Below are positions 51,253 to 59,933 of a stretch of 64,000 bases of DNA, piece by piece. Position 1 is the stretch's first letter. Each line of letters begins with the position of its first letter. Both the position numbers and the translations under genes were made by a program. Source of the stretch: Pelagirhabdus alkalitolerans (lineage in GTDB: Bacteria; Bacillota; Bacilli; Bacillales; Amphibacillaceae); the NCBI RefSeq assembly GCF_900096905.1, contig NZ_FMYI01000009.1, positions 20,296 to 84,295 on the forward strand. The letters are read 5' to 3'. The notes below the pieces were generated by a model, which searched no databases, was not told where the DNA came from, and saw only the letters and a program-made list of their open reading frames with translations.

Positions 51253-51999
51253 TTATCGTGTATTAAATTTCTTTTCCTCCACAAATGGGGTTAGTCGGTC
51301 GTTTCGCTGGTTGTGAAGTTTTTCGATTACTTGTGTTGTCCAACGGTCATCTCTTTTATTAGTTTGTCTTGACTGATAATAAGTTGTGATCGTTTCATCG
51401 AATTTTTCAAGTTCACTTTTTTGCTGCTCATCTGAAGCGTAACTGTTTTCGAAATAGACAGCGTTTTTAGGTAGTTTAGGTTTGATGTCTTGTTTTTCAT
51501 CAGGATAACCTAATGCAAGTCCAAACAATGGCACGACATGCTCTGGTAGGTCAAATAGATCGTTAACCAGATCCATATCGCGTTTAATACTTCCAATGTA
51601 GCAAGCGCCGATTCCGAGAGACTCTGCGGCAACAGTTGCATTTTGGGCAGCGATCGTTGCATCAATTGTTGCAATCATAAAATATTCAGTACTTTGGACA
51701 TTTTTTGATAGTATGTCTTTCTCTTCTTTGTTTGCATGAATCATATGTCGGTGATAGTCTGCTAAAAATAAAATGAAATGACCATTTTTCTCAATGTAAG
51801 ATTGATTAGAAATACTGGCTAATTTTCGTTTCTTTTCAGGGTCTGTGACACCAATCATAGAATAGGCCATTAAATAGCTTGATGTGGAACCAGATCTTGC
51901 TGCATCAATAATTGCGTTTATTTCTTCGTCTTTTAAAGGTGTGTCTTTGAATGCTCGAATCGAACGGTGTTCAAGTAAAGTTGTCAAAGTGTCGTTCAT
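51253..51999 (-). CDS. NADPH-dependent nitroreductase/FMN reductase (NfsA/NfrA type)
   Basis: FMN-dependent oxidoreductase of the nitroreductase superfamily, 248 residues. HRSIRAFKDTPLKDEEI at the N-terminus and AAQNATVAAESLGIGACYIGSIKRD near residue 112 bind FMN; the VPLFGLALGYPDE motif near residue 155 is typical of NfrA/NfsA. NADPH-linked reduction of flavins, nitro compounds or quinones expected. Its stop codon is two bases from the MITE-like element. Confidence 0.88.
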   Translation of the reverse strand: MNDTLTTLLEHRSIRAFKDTPLKDEEINAIIDAARSGSTSSYLMAYSMIGVTDPEKKRKLASISNQSYIEKNGHFILFLADYHRHMIHANKEEKDILSKNVQSTEYFMIATIDATIAAQNATVAAESLGIGACYIGSIKRDMDLVNDLFDLPEHVVPLFGLALGYPDEKQDIKPKLPKNAVYFENSYASDEQQKSELEKFDETITTYYQSRQTNKRDDRWTTQVIEKLHNQRNDRLTPFVEEKKFNTR

Positions 52000-52154
52000 G
52001 CCAATTCCCTCCCGTAGGTAACAGTTCTGATAGACATACTATACAAAAGATTGATGGATAAAGTAAACAAAACTGCGCATTCTATGTACAAAATTAACTT
52101 AAATTTAAAAAAATAATCGGAGCAGTATGACCGCCCCGAACCATAAGTTGCTAT

Positions 52155-52373
52155 TTACGAGTTGCTTGCTTCGTCTGAATTCTTGAAAAACAGTGTCAAG
52201 CTCAATAGACCACTAATACCAACCAGTACATAAATAATTCTAGCTAATCCTCCAGCTTGAGTGCCACCCCCAAACAGTGTTGCAACGAGATCAAATTGCA
52301 TGAGTCCAATTAATCCCCAATTGATTGCACCAATAATGATAAGTGTGAGTGCTATTTTTTCAAATGCCATCAT
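52155..52373 (-). CDS. yuzA: DUF378 small membrane protein (YuzA-like)
   Basis: 72-residue protein with two hydrophobic helices (ALTLIIIGAINWGLIGL and ARIIYVLVGISGLLSL), the DUF378 hallmark GAINWGL included. AAAGGAGGCGAT precedes ATG 52373; a longer frame to 52406 would cover the ribosome site. Function unknown. It lies beside pgi as in B. subtilis. Confidence 0.82.
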   Translation of the reverse strand: MMAFEKIALTLIIIGAINWGLIGLMQFDLVATLFGGGTQAGGLARIIYVLVGISGLLSLTLFFKNSDEASNS

Positions 52374-52555
52374 TTCTATCGCCTCCTTTTTGTTTAACAT
52401 GTCCAAAGTGTAAAGATTATATACGTTTTCAAAATCGGTAAGAAAATTCAGAAAAATAATGCCGAATTTGATGATTTAGGTGATTATGACTTGATAATAA
52501 AGTCAGGATTCGGTATCTTTAAATGGATAGATTATTTTTATATGGAGGTAAGAAT

Positions 52556-53902
52556 ATGACACACGTACGTTTTGAATATGAAAAAGCATTGCCGTTTTTT
52601 GGCGAGCACGAAATTGATTATTTAAAAGAGCCTGTTCAACTGGCGCACGATATGTTACATAACAAAACTGGAACAGGAAATGACTTCTTAGGGTGGATTG
52701 ATTTACCGGAAAATTACGATAAAGAAGAGTTTGCTCGTATTAAAGCATCTGCCGATAAAATTAAAGCTGATTCAGATGTTCTTTTAGTTATTGGAATTGG
52801 TGGTTCTTATTTAGGCGCAAGAGCAGCCATTGAGATGTTGAACCATTCATTTTATAACATGTTGCCTAAAGAGGGTCGTAAAACACCACAGGTGATCTTT
52901 GTTGGTAACAGTATTAGTTCAACTTACATGCATGATTTATTCGAGCTTTTAGAAGGGAAAGATGTCTCAGTTAACGTTATTTCTAAAAGTGGTACAACAA
53001 CAGAGCCTGCTATAGCATTCCGCTTATTCCGTAAATTTTTAGAGGACAAATATGGTGAAGAAGAAGCTAGAAAACGTATTTTTGCGACAACAGATCGCGA
53101 AAAAGGTGCTTTAAAAACATTAGCAACTGAACAAGGATATGAGAGCTTTGTCATTCCAGATGATGTTGGGGGACGATTCTCTGTCCTAACAGCTGTTGGT
53201 TTATTACCAATTGCCGTGAGCGGTGTTGATATTGATCAAATGATGCAAGGCGCTAAAAAAGCACAAGTCGACTTAAGTGAACGTGATATTGAGAAAAACC
53301 CTGCATATCAATATGCAGCCGTTCGAAATGTACTTTACAATAAAGGCAAAACAATCGAAATGTTAATCAATTATGAGCCTGCTTTACAGTACTTCTCTGA
53401 ATGGTGGAAACAATTATTCGGTGAAAGTGAAGGGAAAGATTTTAAAGGGATTTATCCTTCATCGGCTAACTTCTCAACGGATTTACATTCACTAGGTCAG
53501 TATGTTCAAGAAGGTCGCCGTGATTTATTTGAAACAGTGCTACATGTTGAAAAACCAAAACATGATATCACGTTAGAAGAGGATGCTCAAAACTTAGATG
53601 GCTTAAATTATTTAGCGGGTGAAACGGTAGACTTCGTTAATGAAAAAGCGTATCAAGGCACAATGCTCGCTCATACAGATGGACAGGTTCCAAACCTTAT
53701 TGTTCACTTACCGGAACTTGATGCTTATACATTTGGTTACCTAGTTTACTTCTTTGAAAAAGCATGTGCGATTAGTGGTTATCTACTTGGTGTGAATCCA
53801 TTTGATCAACCAGGTGTGGAAGCTTATAAGAAAAACATGTTCGCTTTATTAGGTAAACCAGGATTTGAAAAAGAAAAAGAAGAATTAGAAAAACGTCTAT
53901 AA
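52556..53902 (+). CDS. pgi: Glucose-6-phosphate isomerase
   Basis: Glycolytic enzyme interconverting glucose-6-P and fructose-6-P. 448 residues; substrate and catalytic motifs GIGGSYLGARAAIEML near residue 79, SKSGTTTEPAIAFRLF near residue 143, DVGGRFSVLTAVGLLP near residue 203 and the catalytic segment GYLLGVNPFDQPGVEAYK near residue 414. ATG 52556 follows TATGGAGG. A monocistronic gene followed by a hairpin with a weak T-run. Confidence 0.96.
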   Translation: MTHVRFEYEKALPFFGEHEIDYLKEPVQLAHDMLHNKTGTGNDFLGWIDLPENYDKEEFARIKASADKIKADSDVLLVIGIGGSYLGARAAIEMLNHSFYNMLPKEGRKTPQVIFVGNSISSTYMHDLFELLEGKDVSVNVISKSGTTTEPAIAFRLFRKFLEDKYGEEEARKRIFATTDREKGALKTLATEQGYESFVIPDDVGGRFSVLTAVGLLPIAVSGVDIDQMMQGAKKAQVDLSERDIEKNPAYQYAAVRNVLYNKGKTIEMLINYEPALQYFSEWWKQLFGESEGKDFKGIYPSSANFSTDLHSLGQYVQEGRRDLFETVLHVEKPKHDITLEEDAQNLDGLNYLAGETVDFVNEKAYQGTMLAHTDGQVPNLIVHLPELDAYTFGYLVYFFEKACAISGYLLGVNPFDQPGVEAYKKNMFALLGKPGFEKEKEELEKRL

Positions 53903-53911
53903 TTTATAGGG

Positions 53912-53947
53912 GAGCTCACTGGTTGTAAGGCCAGTGAGCTCTTATCT
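53912..53947 (+). terminator. Possible terminator after pgi
   Basis: GAGCTCACTGG/CCAGTGAGCTC perfect hairpin, eight-base loop, followed by TTATCT rather than a full T run. Confidence 0.65.
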
Positions 53948-53977
53948 ATTCCACTAAATCAAAAAGGATGATGAAGC

Positions 53978-55033
53978 ATGTTAGAAAATAAACAATTTTT
54001 ATTTGACTTATTAAAAACGCCGTCCCCATCAAGTATGGAAATGGCGATTCAGAAGAAGTGGATGAATTATGTTGACCCCTATGTTGATCATATTTTGACG
54101 GATCATGCAGGGAATGTAACAGGTGTATTGAATGAAAATGCAGAAATGAAAGTGCTACTAGCAGGCCATTGCGATGAGATCGGCTTAGTTATTAATCGAA
54201 TTGATGAGCAAGGTTTTGTCTATTTTGACAAAATGGGCGGTGTTAATATAAAAGCCGCGATCGGTATGCGTGTTATCATTCAAGGTCATGGTGGTAAATT
54301 AACAGGTGTGATTGGCGTGAACGCTCAGCATCACGGTGGGATTAAAGGAGATTTTGACCTTGAAGATTTGTTTATTGACTGTGGTGCCCAATCGAAAGAG
54401 GAAGTTGAAGCCTACGTTCAAATTGGCGATTTAGCGGTGTTTGACCGAGAGCCTGATGAATTAATGGATCGTTATATCACTGGAAGAGGATTGGACAATC
54501 GAACGGGTGCTTTTATTGTCGCAGAAGTGCTTCGGAAGTTATCTGATCGTGACCTTAATGTTGGTGTTTACGGTGTGAGCACGGTTAATGAAGAAACAAA
54601 TATGGGCGGTGCTTACTTTGCAGCAGCTGGACTTAACCCTACAATGGCGATTGCATGTGATGTTACTTTTGCGACGGATTATCCAACTGTAAATAAGAAA
54701 AAATACGGTGATGTAAAACTTGAAGGTGGACCTGTTCTAGCTAAGGGCGCTCCGATTAATCGCAAAATAAATCAATGGTTAGAAGAAGCGGCTAAACGAT
54801 TATCAATGGATGTACAGTATGAATTGACCCCTCGAATGACAGGGACAGATGCTGACCGGATGCGATTGACTGGTAAAGGTTTACCGGTTAGTTTGGTTTC
54901 TTTACCACTCCGGTACATGCATTCTCCAGTTGAAACGGTAAGTATTAAAGATATGGAAGAAGAGATCGATTTGCTTGTTGAGTTTATTGCAAATTTAACA
55001 GGTGAAGAAAACTTGAATCCGCTCGAGGATTAA
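53978..55033 (+). CDS. M42 family metallo-aminopeptidase
   Basis: Dinuclear metal aminopeptidase (YsdC/YtoP/YhfE group), 351 residues. Metal and catalytic residues: GHCDEIGLV near residue 64, GRGLDNRTGAF near residue 170, VNEETNMGGA (Glu-Glu pair) near residue 206 and HSPVETV near residue 312. Likely removes N-terminal residues, often acidic, from peptides in the cytosol. Often annotated endoglucanase by mistake. ATG follows AAAAAGGATGATG. Confidence 0.88.
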   Translation: MLENKQFLFDLLKTPSPSSMEMAIQKKWMNYVDPYVDHILTDHAGNVTGVLNENAEMKVLLAGHCDEIGLVINRIDEQGFVYFDKMGGVNIKAAIGMRVIIQGHGGKLTGVIGVNAQHHGGIKGDFDLEDLFIDCGAQSKEEVEAYVQIGDLAVFDREPDELMDRYITGRGLDNRTGAFIVAEVLRKLSDRDLNVGVYGVSTVNEETNMGGAYFAAAGLNPTMAIACDVTFATDYPTVNKKKYGDVKLEGGPVLAKGAPINRKINQWLEEAAKRLSMDVQYELTPRMTGTDADRMRLTGKGLPVSLVSLPLRYMHSPVETVSIKDMEEEIDLLVEFIANLTGEENLNPLED

Positions 55034-55041
55034 ATAAATAC

Positions 55042-55080
55042 AAAAGCAGCAAGGCGTATCAAACGTCTTGCTGCTTTTTT
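55042..55080 (+). terminator. Terminator after M42 peptidase
   Basis: AAAGCAGCAAGgCG/CGtCTTGCTGCTTT hairpin (G-T pair) with T run. Confidence 0.9.
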
Positions 55081-55094
55081 GGAAAAAAATACAC

Positions 55095-55124
55095 TTGTAA
55101 AAAGAACGCATGTTCGCATATAAT
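55095..55124 (+). promoter_or_regulatory. SOS-controlled promoter with LexA box
   Basis: TTGTAA (55095-55100), 18 bases, TATAAT (55119-55124); within the spacer AGAAC-GCAT-GTTCG (55103-55116) matches the Bacillus LexA (DinR) box CGAAC-N4-GTTCG with one mismatch. Confidence 0.88.
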
Positions 55125-55160
55125 AAACGTACAAGATTTAAGAGAAACGAAGGTGGCCTC

Positions 55161-56387
55161 ATGAGAACTATTTTCTTAATTGATATGCAATCGTTCTATG
55201 CTTCAGTAGAGAAGGTGAAGAATTCGCATTTATGGAATCATCCTGTAGTCGTAGCGGGTGATCCGAAAAAGCGAAATGGTATCATATTAGCAGCCTGTCC
55301 GATTGCCAAAACGTTTGGGATAAAAACAGCCGAACCGCTGTGGCAAGCTTATCAAAAATGCTCGAGCTTGCATGTTGTCAGTCCTCATATGTCATTATAT
55401 ATTGATGTTTCTTATCAAATTACACAACTATTAGAGCAGTATTCAGATTACGTGGAAGTATACTCGATTGACGAACAATTCGTTGATGTGACATCTACTG
55501 AACGGTTATTTGGGAATAAGTATGTATTAGCAGATTCTATTCGTCGTGAAATAAAAGATAGCATGGGGATCGAAGCGAAAATAGGAATGGGACCGAATAA
55601 GGTGTTGGCTAAAATGGCGTGTGATCATTTTGCGAAGAAAAATGAAACGGGAATTGCTGAACTTGATCCTAATCATTTGGAAGAGACGCTATGGCCACTA
55701 CCGATCGGTAAGCTATTTGGGGTGGGTTCACGCATGCAAACCCATTTAACGCAAATGGGCTTACATACAATTGGCAATTTAGCCAATTATCCCGTTAAAT
55801 GGTTGAAAAAAAGATGGGGTATTAATGGTGAAGTTTTATGGCAATTGGCAAATGGTATCGATCTGAGCCCTGTCGTACCTAGCACACATGAATTACAAAA
55901 GGCGATTGGTCATCACATGACGTTGCCGCATGACTATCATTCAATTCAATCTATTTATGTTATTTTGTTGGAACTATCTGAAGAAGTCGCCAGGCGCGTC
56001 CGTAAACAGAATAAAATCGGAACCATCGTACACGTGTCTGTCAAAGGCGCTAATTTAGATAAAAAAGAAGGCTTTCACAGGCAACTTAAATTAGAGGCGC
56101 CTACTCAATTGGCTCAAGTTATTTATAAAACGGCTAAACAGTTATTTATGAAACATTGGTCAGGGTGTCCAGTGCGTGGTTTGGGAATCGCGCTCGGGGG
56201 ATTAGCGGAAAACGTGGAACGTCAACTATCCTTTTTTGATCAGCCATTAGAACAAGAAGAGTTAGCGCGAACCATTGATGATTTAAAAGATTTATACGGT
56301 CCCACATCTGTTATTAAAGCCTCTTCATTATTTAGTGACGCCCAAGCCCATCAACGTGCTAAAAAAATTGGTGGTCATGACCGCTAG
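55161..56387 (+). CDS. uvrX: Y-family translesion DNA polymerase UvrX
   Basis: DNA polymerase of the DinB/UmuC (Y) family, 408 residues, SOS-induced. Catalytic acidic residues: IDMQSFYASVEK at the N-terminus (Asp8) and VYSIDEQFVDV near residue 105 (Asp-Glu). Helix-hairpin-helix GVGSRMQTHLTQMGLHTIGNLA near residue 190. ATG 55161 after GAAGGTGGCC. Followed 17 bases on by a YolD-like partner, and preceded by a LexA box; a UvrX-YolD unit as in Bacillus phage-derived and chromosomal loci. Confidence 0.9.
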   Translation: MRTIFLIDMQSFYASVEKVKNSHLWNHPVVVAGDPKKRNGIILAACPIAKTFGIKTAEPLWQAYQKCSSLHVVSPHMSLYIDVSYQITQLLEQYSDYVEVYSIDEQFVDVTSTERLFGNKYVLADSIRREIKDSMGIEAKIGMGPNKVLAKMACDHFAKKNETGIAELDPNHLEETLWPLPIGKLFGVGSRMQTHLTQMGLHTIGNLANYPVKWLKKRWGINGEVLWQLANGIDLSPVVPSTHELQKAIGHHMTLPHDYHSIQSIYVILLELSEEVARRVRKQNKIGTIVHVSVKGANLDKKEGFHRQLKLEAPTQLAQVIYKTAKQLFMKHWSGCPVRGLGIALGGLAENVERQLSFFDQPLEQEELARTIDDLKDLYGPTSVIKASSLFSDAQAHQRAKKIGGHDR

Positions 56388-56404
56388 AAAGGAGTTTTGA
56401 AAAG

Positions 56405-56743
56405 ATGTCGAATAAATTAACGATTGGGAGTAATATGCTTTGGGAATCAAGCCGGATGATGCTGCCTGAGCATAAAGCGATTTTAAAAGAACATGAACAA
56501 AAAAGAACACATATAAACCCCAAAACATATGATGAACAATTACTAGAAGAGATGTCTAATACGATTGAGCAGCTTTATTCTACAAAGACGTTAGCGACCT
56601 TTACTTACTACGAGGATCACACGCGTTATCAATTAGAGGGAACAGTTGATGATATAGATAAAACAGCTAAGCAAGTTGTGGTTAAAGAGGAAAATACGAG
56701 ATACTTTATAAATTTTTTGGATTTCATTTCAATTGATGTTTAA
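56405..56743 (+). CDS. YolD-like protein
   Basis: 112-residue YolD-family protein that accompanies Y-family polymerases. WESSRMMLPEHKAIL near residue 13 and TYYEDHTRYQLEGTVDDIDKTAKQVVV are family features. Function is not established, but position and SOS control suggest help in translesion synthesis. Ribosome site AAAGGAG. Confidence 0.85.
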   Translation: MSNKLTIGSNMLWESSRMMLPEHKAILKEHEQKRTHINPKTYDEQLLEEMSNTIEQLYSTKTLATFTYYEDHTRYQLEGTVDDIDKTAKQVVVKEENTRYFINFLDFISIDV

Positions 56744-56797
56744 ATACTTCTTAATAAAGGAAAAGAAACATTAACAACAAGAATGGGAGATGAGAAA

Positions 56798-57397
56798 ATG
56801 AAGCAATATAAATTTGAATTAACATTAACCGTCATCACAATTTTATTCATGAGTGTGCTTGCATTTTCTTATCAAACAGAAACGGATGCCAATGATAGTA
56901 CGCGTTTAGCCCGATCAGATTATACAGAGCGTGAATTTAATAAATCTGATATTGAAGCGAGTTGGATGGAGCAAAAAGATTCATTAGCAGATGAAGTTAT
57001 TCGTGATTTAACGGATCAGTTTATAGACAGATTAGCCCAACCAACGGATGAGGACTATCGAGTGCAAGAATTCAATACAAAATCTGAATTGATTCAGTCA
57101 TTTAGTGATATTGCAACAGAAGAAACAGTTGCGCCATATATTGATTTTTACTATGATGAGTTAGACGATGGTCTCTATATTGTACCCACATCATTGCCGC
57201 CTTGGGTCGATACGGAAGAGGCTTATACGCTTGATTATGAAAGTGATGAAAAAGTTGTGATGACCCAAGACGTACAAAGTAAAATGTATGGGCATTACCG
57301 AATAGAGATCACATTTGGGTATGAAGATGGCTGGCGTATTGTATCAATTGAGCATCCGCCAGCGGAAGATGAAGAAATGTCATTAGATACTGTTTGA
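56798..57397 (+). CDS. Membrane-anchored hypothetical protein
   Basis: I do not recognise this 199-residue protein. One N-terminal helix (residues 8-25) precedes an acidic extracytoplasmic domain; it contains TDQFIDRL and ends in ITFGYEDGWRIVSIEHPPA. The DGWRI ending resembles NTF2-like or conserved Bacillus sporulation-associated proteins, but no firm call can be made. ATG 56798 lies after GGGAGATG. It overlaps or adjoins ytkD, so likely one operon. Confidence 0.6.
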   Translation: MKQYKFELTLTVITILFMSVLAFSYQTETDANDSTRLARSDYTEREFNKSDIEASWMEQKDSLADEVIRDLTDQFIDRLAQPTDEDYRVQEFNTKSELIQSFSDIATEETVAPYIDFYYDELDDGLYIVPTSLPPWVDTEEAYTLDYESDEKVVMTQDVQSKMYGHYRIEITFGYEDGWRIVSIEHPPAEDEEMSLDTV

Positions 57398-57411
57398 AGG
57401 TAGCGATGTGT

Positions 57412-57873
57412 ATGTATGTTTTTAAAGATTATTATCAAAATGAAGTGATGCTTTCGTTTGAAGTGGATCCTTTTTCTAGCCATCCAAAGCATGTGTTTGT
57501 TATTTGCCGATACCACGGTAAGTGGTTGTTGACCCGTCATAAAACAAGAGGATTAGAATTTCCAGGTGGAAAAGTTGAAAAAAATGAATCACCAGAAGAA
57601 GCGGCGCTTAGGGAAGTTTATGAAGAGACAGGTGGTCTAGTGAATCAATTACGTTATTTAGGACAATATTATGTGGACGGTAAAGGTAAAAAGGTTATAA
57701 AAAACATATACGTTGCAGATATTGATCGATTAGATGATGTAAATACTTATTATGAGACGCATGGACCTGTCATCATTGAAAAGTTACCAAGTAATTTAAA
57801 ACAATCGAAAACGTATAGTTTTATCATGAAAGATGACATGATTAGACATAGTTTGAATCAACTAAGAACATAA
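57412..57873 (+). CDS. ytkD: Nudix hydrolase YtkD
   Basis: Nudix pyrophosphohydrolase of 153 residues, related to the B. subtilis YtkD nucleotide-cleaning enzyme. The Nudix box GGKVEKNESPEEAALREVYEETGG is seen around residues 48-71 with all conserved Gly/Glu/Arg positions. Start ATG 57412 chosen since the sequence MYVFKDYYQN aligns with YtkD; upstream TTG 57394 overlaps the previous gene. Ends with a terminator. Confidence 0.88.
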   Translation: MYVFKDYYQNEVMLSFEVDPFSSHPKHVFVICRYHGKWLLTRHKTRGLEFPGGKVEKNESPEEAALREVYEETGGLVNQLRYLGQYYVDGKGKKVIKNIYVADIDRLDDVNTYYETHGPVIIEKLPSNLKQSKTYSFIMKDDMIRHSLNQLRT

Positions 57874-57878
57874 AGAAG

Positions 57879-57908
57879 CACCAGCGCGCATTGTTAGCTG
57901 GTGTTTTT
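57879..57908 (+). terminator. Terminator after ytkD
   Basis: CACCAGC/GCTGGTG stem, 11-base loop, T run. Confidence 0.8.
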
Positions 57909-58128
57909 ATTGCTTGGATATTGACAATATAGGTTGGTTTAGTTAAGATTACAAACGCATATTGACTCATTTTAACGTGTGAAAAAGCAAACGAATTTAT
58001 ATGAAGCAGTCTGCCGATCTGGTTTCTATCATTAAGTTTTGATATGATAGGTGCAGGAGAAGCTGTTTAAAAGACTTGTCATGAAAAGGACGAGAAAAAT
58101 TGTATATTATGAAGGGAGATTTAGCAGA

Positions 58129-59331
58129 ATGACTGCAAATCGTCGATTATTTACCTCGGAATCTGTAACTGAGGGTCATCCAGATAAAATAAGTGATCAA
58201 ATATCAGATGCTATATTAGATGCGATCCTTGCCAAAGATCCACTTGCTCGTGTGGCATGTGAAACAACGGTCACAACAGGTTTAGTACTTGTCTCAGGCG
58301 AAATTACGACGTCTACATACGCCGACATTCCTAAGATCGTACGCCAAACAATCAAGGAAATTGGCTACACGAGAGCAAAATACGGATTTGATTTTGAAAC
58401 GTGTGCTGTCTTAACAGCTATTGACGAACAATCACCAGATATCGCTGGTGGGGTTAACCAAGCACTAGAAGCTCGAGAAGGTAAGATGGAAGATGAAGAA
58501 ATTGAAGCCATTGGGGCAGGAGACCAAGGATTAATGTTTGGTTATGCAAATAACGAAACGCCTGAACTAATGCCACTTCCTATTTCACTCTCACACAAGC
58601 TTGCAAAACGTTTAGCAGATGTGAGAAAAGAACAAATTGTTGATTATTTACGCCCGGATGGAAAAACGCAAGTTACGGTTGAATATGATGAAAACAATCA
58701 CCCAGTGCGTGTGGATACGATTGTGATCTCAACACAACATCATGCAGAAATTACATTAGAACAAATTCAAAAAGATATTAAAGAACATGTTATTACACCT
58801 GTTGTCCCAGCTGAATTGTTGGATGATGAGACGAAATATTTCATCAACCCATCAGGGCGATTTGTGATCGGAGGTCCTCAAGGAGACGCAGGTTTAACTG
58901 GACGTAAAATCATTGTCGATACGTATGGCGGTTATGCACGACACGGTGGTGGTGCATTTAGTGGAAAAGATGCGACAAAAGTGGATCGATCCGGTTCGTA
59001 TGCTGCAAGGTATGTTGCGAAAAACATCGTAGCATCTGGACTTGCAGATAAGTGCGAGGTACAAATCGCTTATGCGATTGGTGTTGCACAGCCTGTTTCG
59101 ATTTCGATCGATACGTTTGATACGAGCGAAGTATCTGAGTCTCGTTTAGTTGAAGCGGTACGTGAGCTATTTGATTTAAGACCAGCTGGCATTATCAATA
59201 TGCTTCAACTAAGACAACCGATTTTTAGACAAACGGCAGCATATGGTCATTTTGGTCGTACCGATGTGAATTTCCCGTGGGAAAGAACAGATAAAGCGGA
59301 AGAGTTGAAAAAACTTATAGAAAACGCGTAA
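58129..59331 (+). CDS. metK: S-adenosylmethionine synthetase
   Basis: Makes SAM from methionine and ATP. 400 residues with ATP/substrate motifs SVTEGHPDKISDQISDAILDA near residues 11-31 (split), GAGDQGLMFGYA near residue 120 and GGGAFSGKDATKVDRS near residue 267. ATG 58129 follows GAAGGGAG; a longer frame to 58051 lacks a ribosome site. The 250-base upstream stretch has no S-box, unlike most Bacillales metK genes; a CTATCAT/ATGATAG pair (58026-58050) is the only structure seen there. Confidence 0.96.
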   Translation: MTANRRLFTSESVTEGHPDKISDQISDAILDAILAKDPLARVACETTVTTGLVLVSGEITTSTYADIPKIVRQTIKEIGYTRAKYGFDFETCAVLTAIDEQSPDIAGGVNQALEAREGKMEDEEIEAIGAGDQGLMFGYANNETPELMPLPISLSHKLAKRLADVRKEQIVDYLRPDGKTQVTVEYDENNHPVRVDTIVISTQHHAEITLEQIQKDIKEHVITPVVPAELLDDETKYFINPSGRFVIGGPQGDAGLTGRKIIVDTYGGYARHGGGAFSGKDATKVDRSGSYAARYVAKNIVASGLADKCEVQIAYAIGVAQPVSISIDTFDTSEVSESRLVEAVRELFDLRPAGIINMLQLRQPIFRQTAAYGHFGRTDVNFPWERTDKAEELKKLIENA

Positions 59332-59377
59332 AAAAGCAGCCAAGGTAGCATTTAATGTCTACTTTGGCTGTTTTTTT
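59331..59377. terminator. Terminator after metK, shared with ytqB
   Basis: AAAAAGCAGCCAAgGTAG/CTACtTTGGCTGTTTTTTT hairpin overlapping the end of ytqB. Confidence 0.88.
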
Positions 59378-59933
59378 CTATAATAAGTACAAAAGGAGGT
59401 GTGTTCTTCTGATTAATAAATCCATACTGCAAAACTTGAGCTTCTTTTTGATCTAAGTTTTCTAAGTAAGAAAGCAGGGCGTCTTTTTCGATATCCCCAC
59501 CAGGATGTCCGTAATAAACAACAAGAACAATGCGACCACTTGGACGTAAGAGATTGAAAATAGAATCAACTGCTTGAATGGTTGAATCAGGTGTTGTAAT
59601 GACGGATTTATCACTACCTGGGAGATAACCTAAGTTGAAAATCGCACCAGCTACTTGACCGATATGGTCAGGGTCAATATAAGTTTGAATGTGTTGGTGT
59701 CCATCATGAATCAACGAGACATTTGAAGTGTTCAACTCTTTTAATTTTTCATTTGTTGAATCAATCGCTTGCTGTTGGAGATCGCAGGCATAAACATGAC
59801 CAGAGACACCAACTGCTTCACTTAACATCACGGTATCATGACCATTGCCACATGTAGCATCAATAACGATATCGCCTGGTCCAGTGACTTCCTTAAGCGC
59901 CTCGTGAGCGTAAGGGATGACTCTTTTTAACAT
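59352..59933 (-). CDS. ytqB: SAM-dependent methyltransferase YtqB
   Basis: Class I methyltransferase of 193 residues. SAM motif I DIVIDATCGNGHDTVMLSEA near residue 21, motif II ACDLQQQAI and GAIFNLGYLPGSDK near residue 96. Described as rRNA methylase-like in Bacillus; later work named members tRNA wobble-uridine (mnm5) methyltransferase MnmM. Start ATG overlaps the end of ytqA by seven bases, so the pair is an operon. Confidence 0.83.
   Translation of the reverse strand: MLKRVIPYAHEALKEVTGPGDIVIDATCGNGHDTVMLSEAVGVSGHVYACDLQQQAIDSTNEKLKELNTSNVSLIHDGHQHIQTYIDPDHIGQVAGAIFNLGYLPGSDKSVITTPDSTIQAVDSIFNLLRPSGRIVLVVYYGHPGGDIEKDALLSYLENLDQKEAQVLQYGFINQKNTPPFVLIIEKNSQSRH

Noticed and set aside
51024..51284. 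86-residue leftward open reading frame in the MITE-like repeat
   Set aside because: It runs across the terminal repeat and stem structures, has no ribosome site, and overlaps the end of the nitroreductase gene; explained by the repeat.
52420..52431. Catabolite-response-like site near pgi
   Set aside because: Only one half of the palindrome matches.
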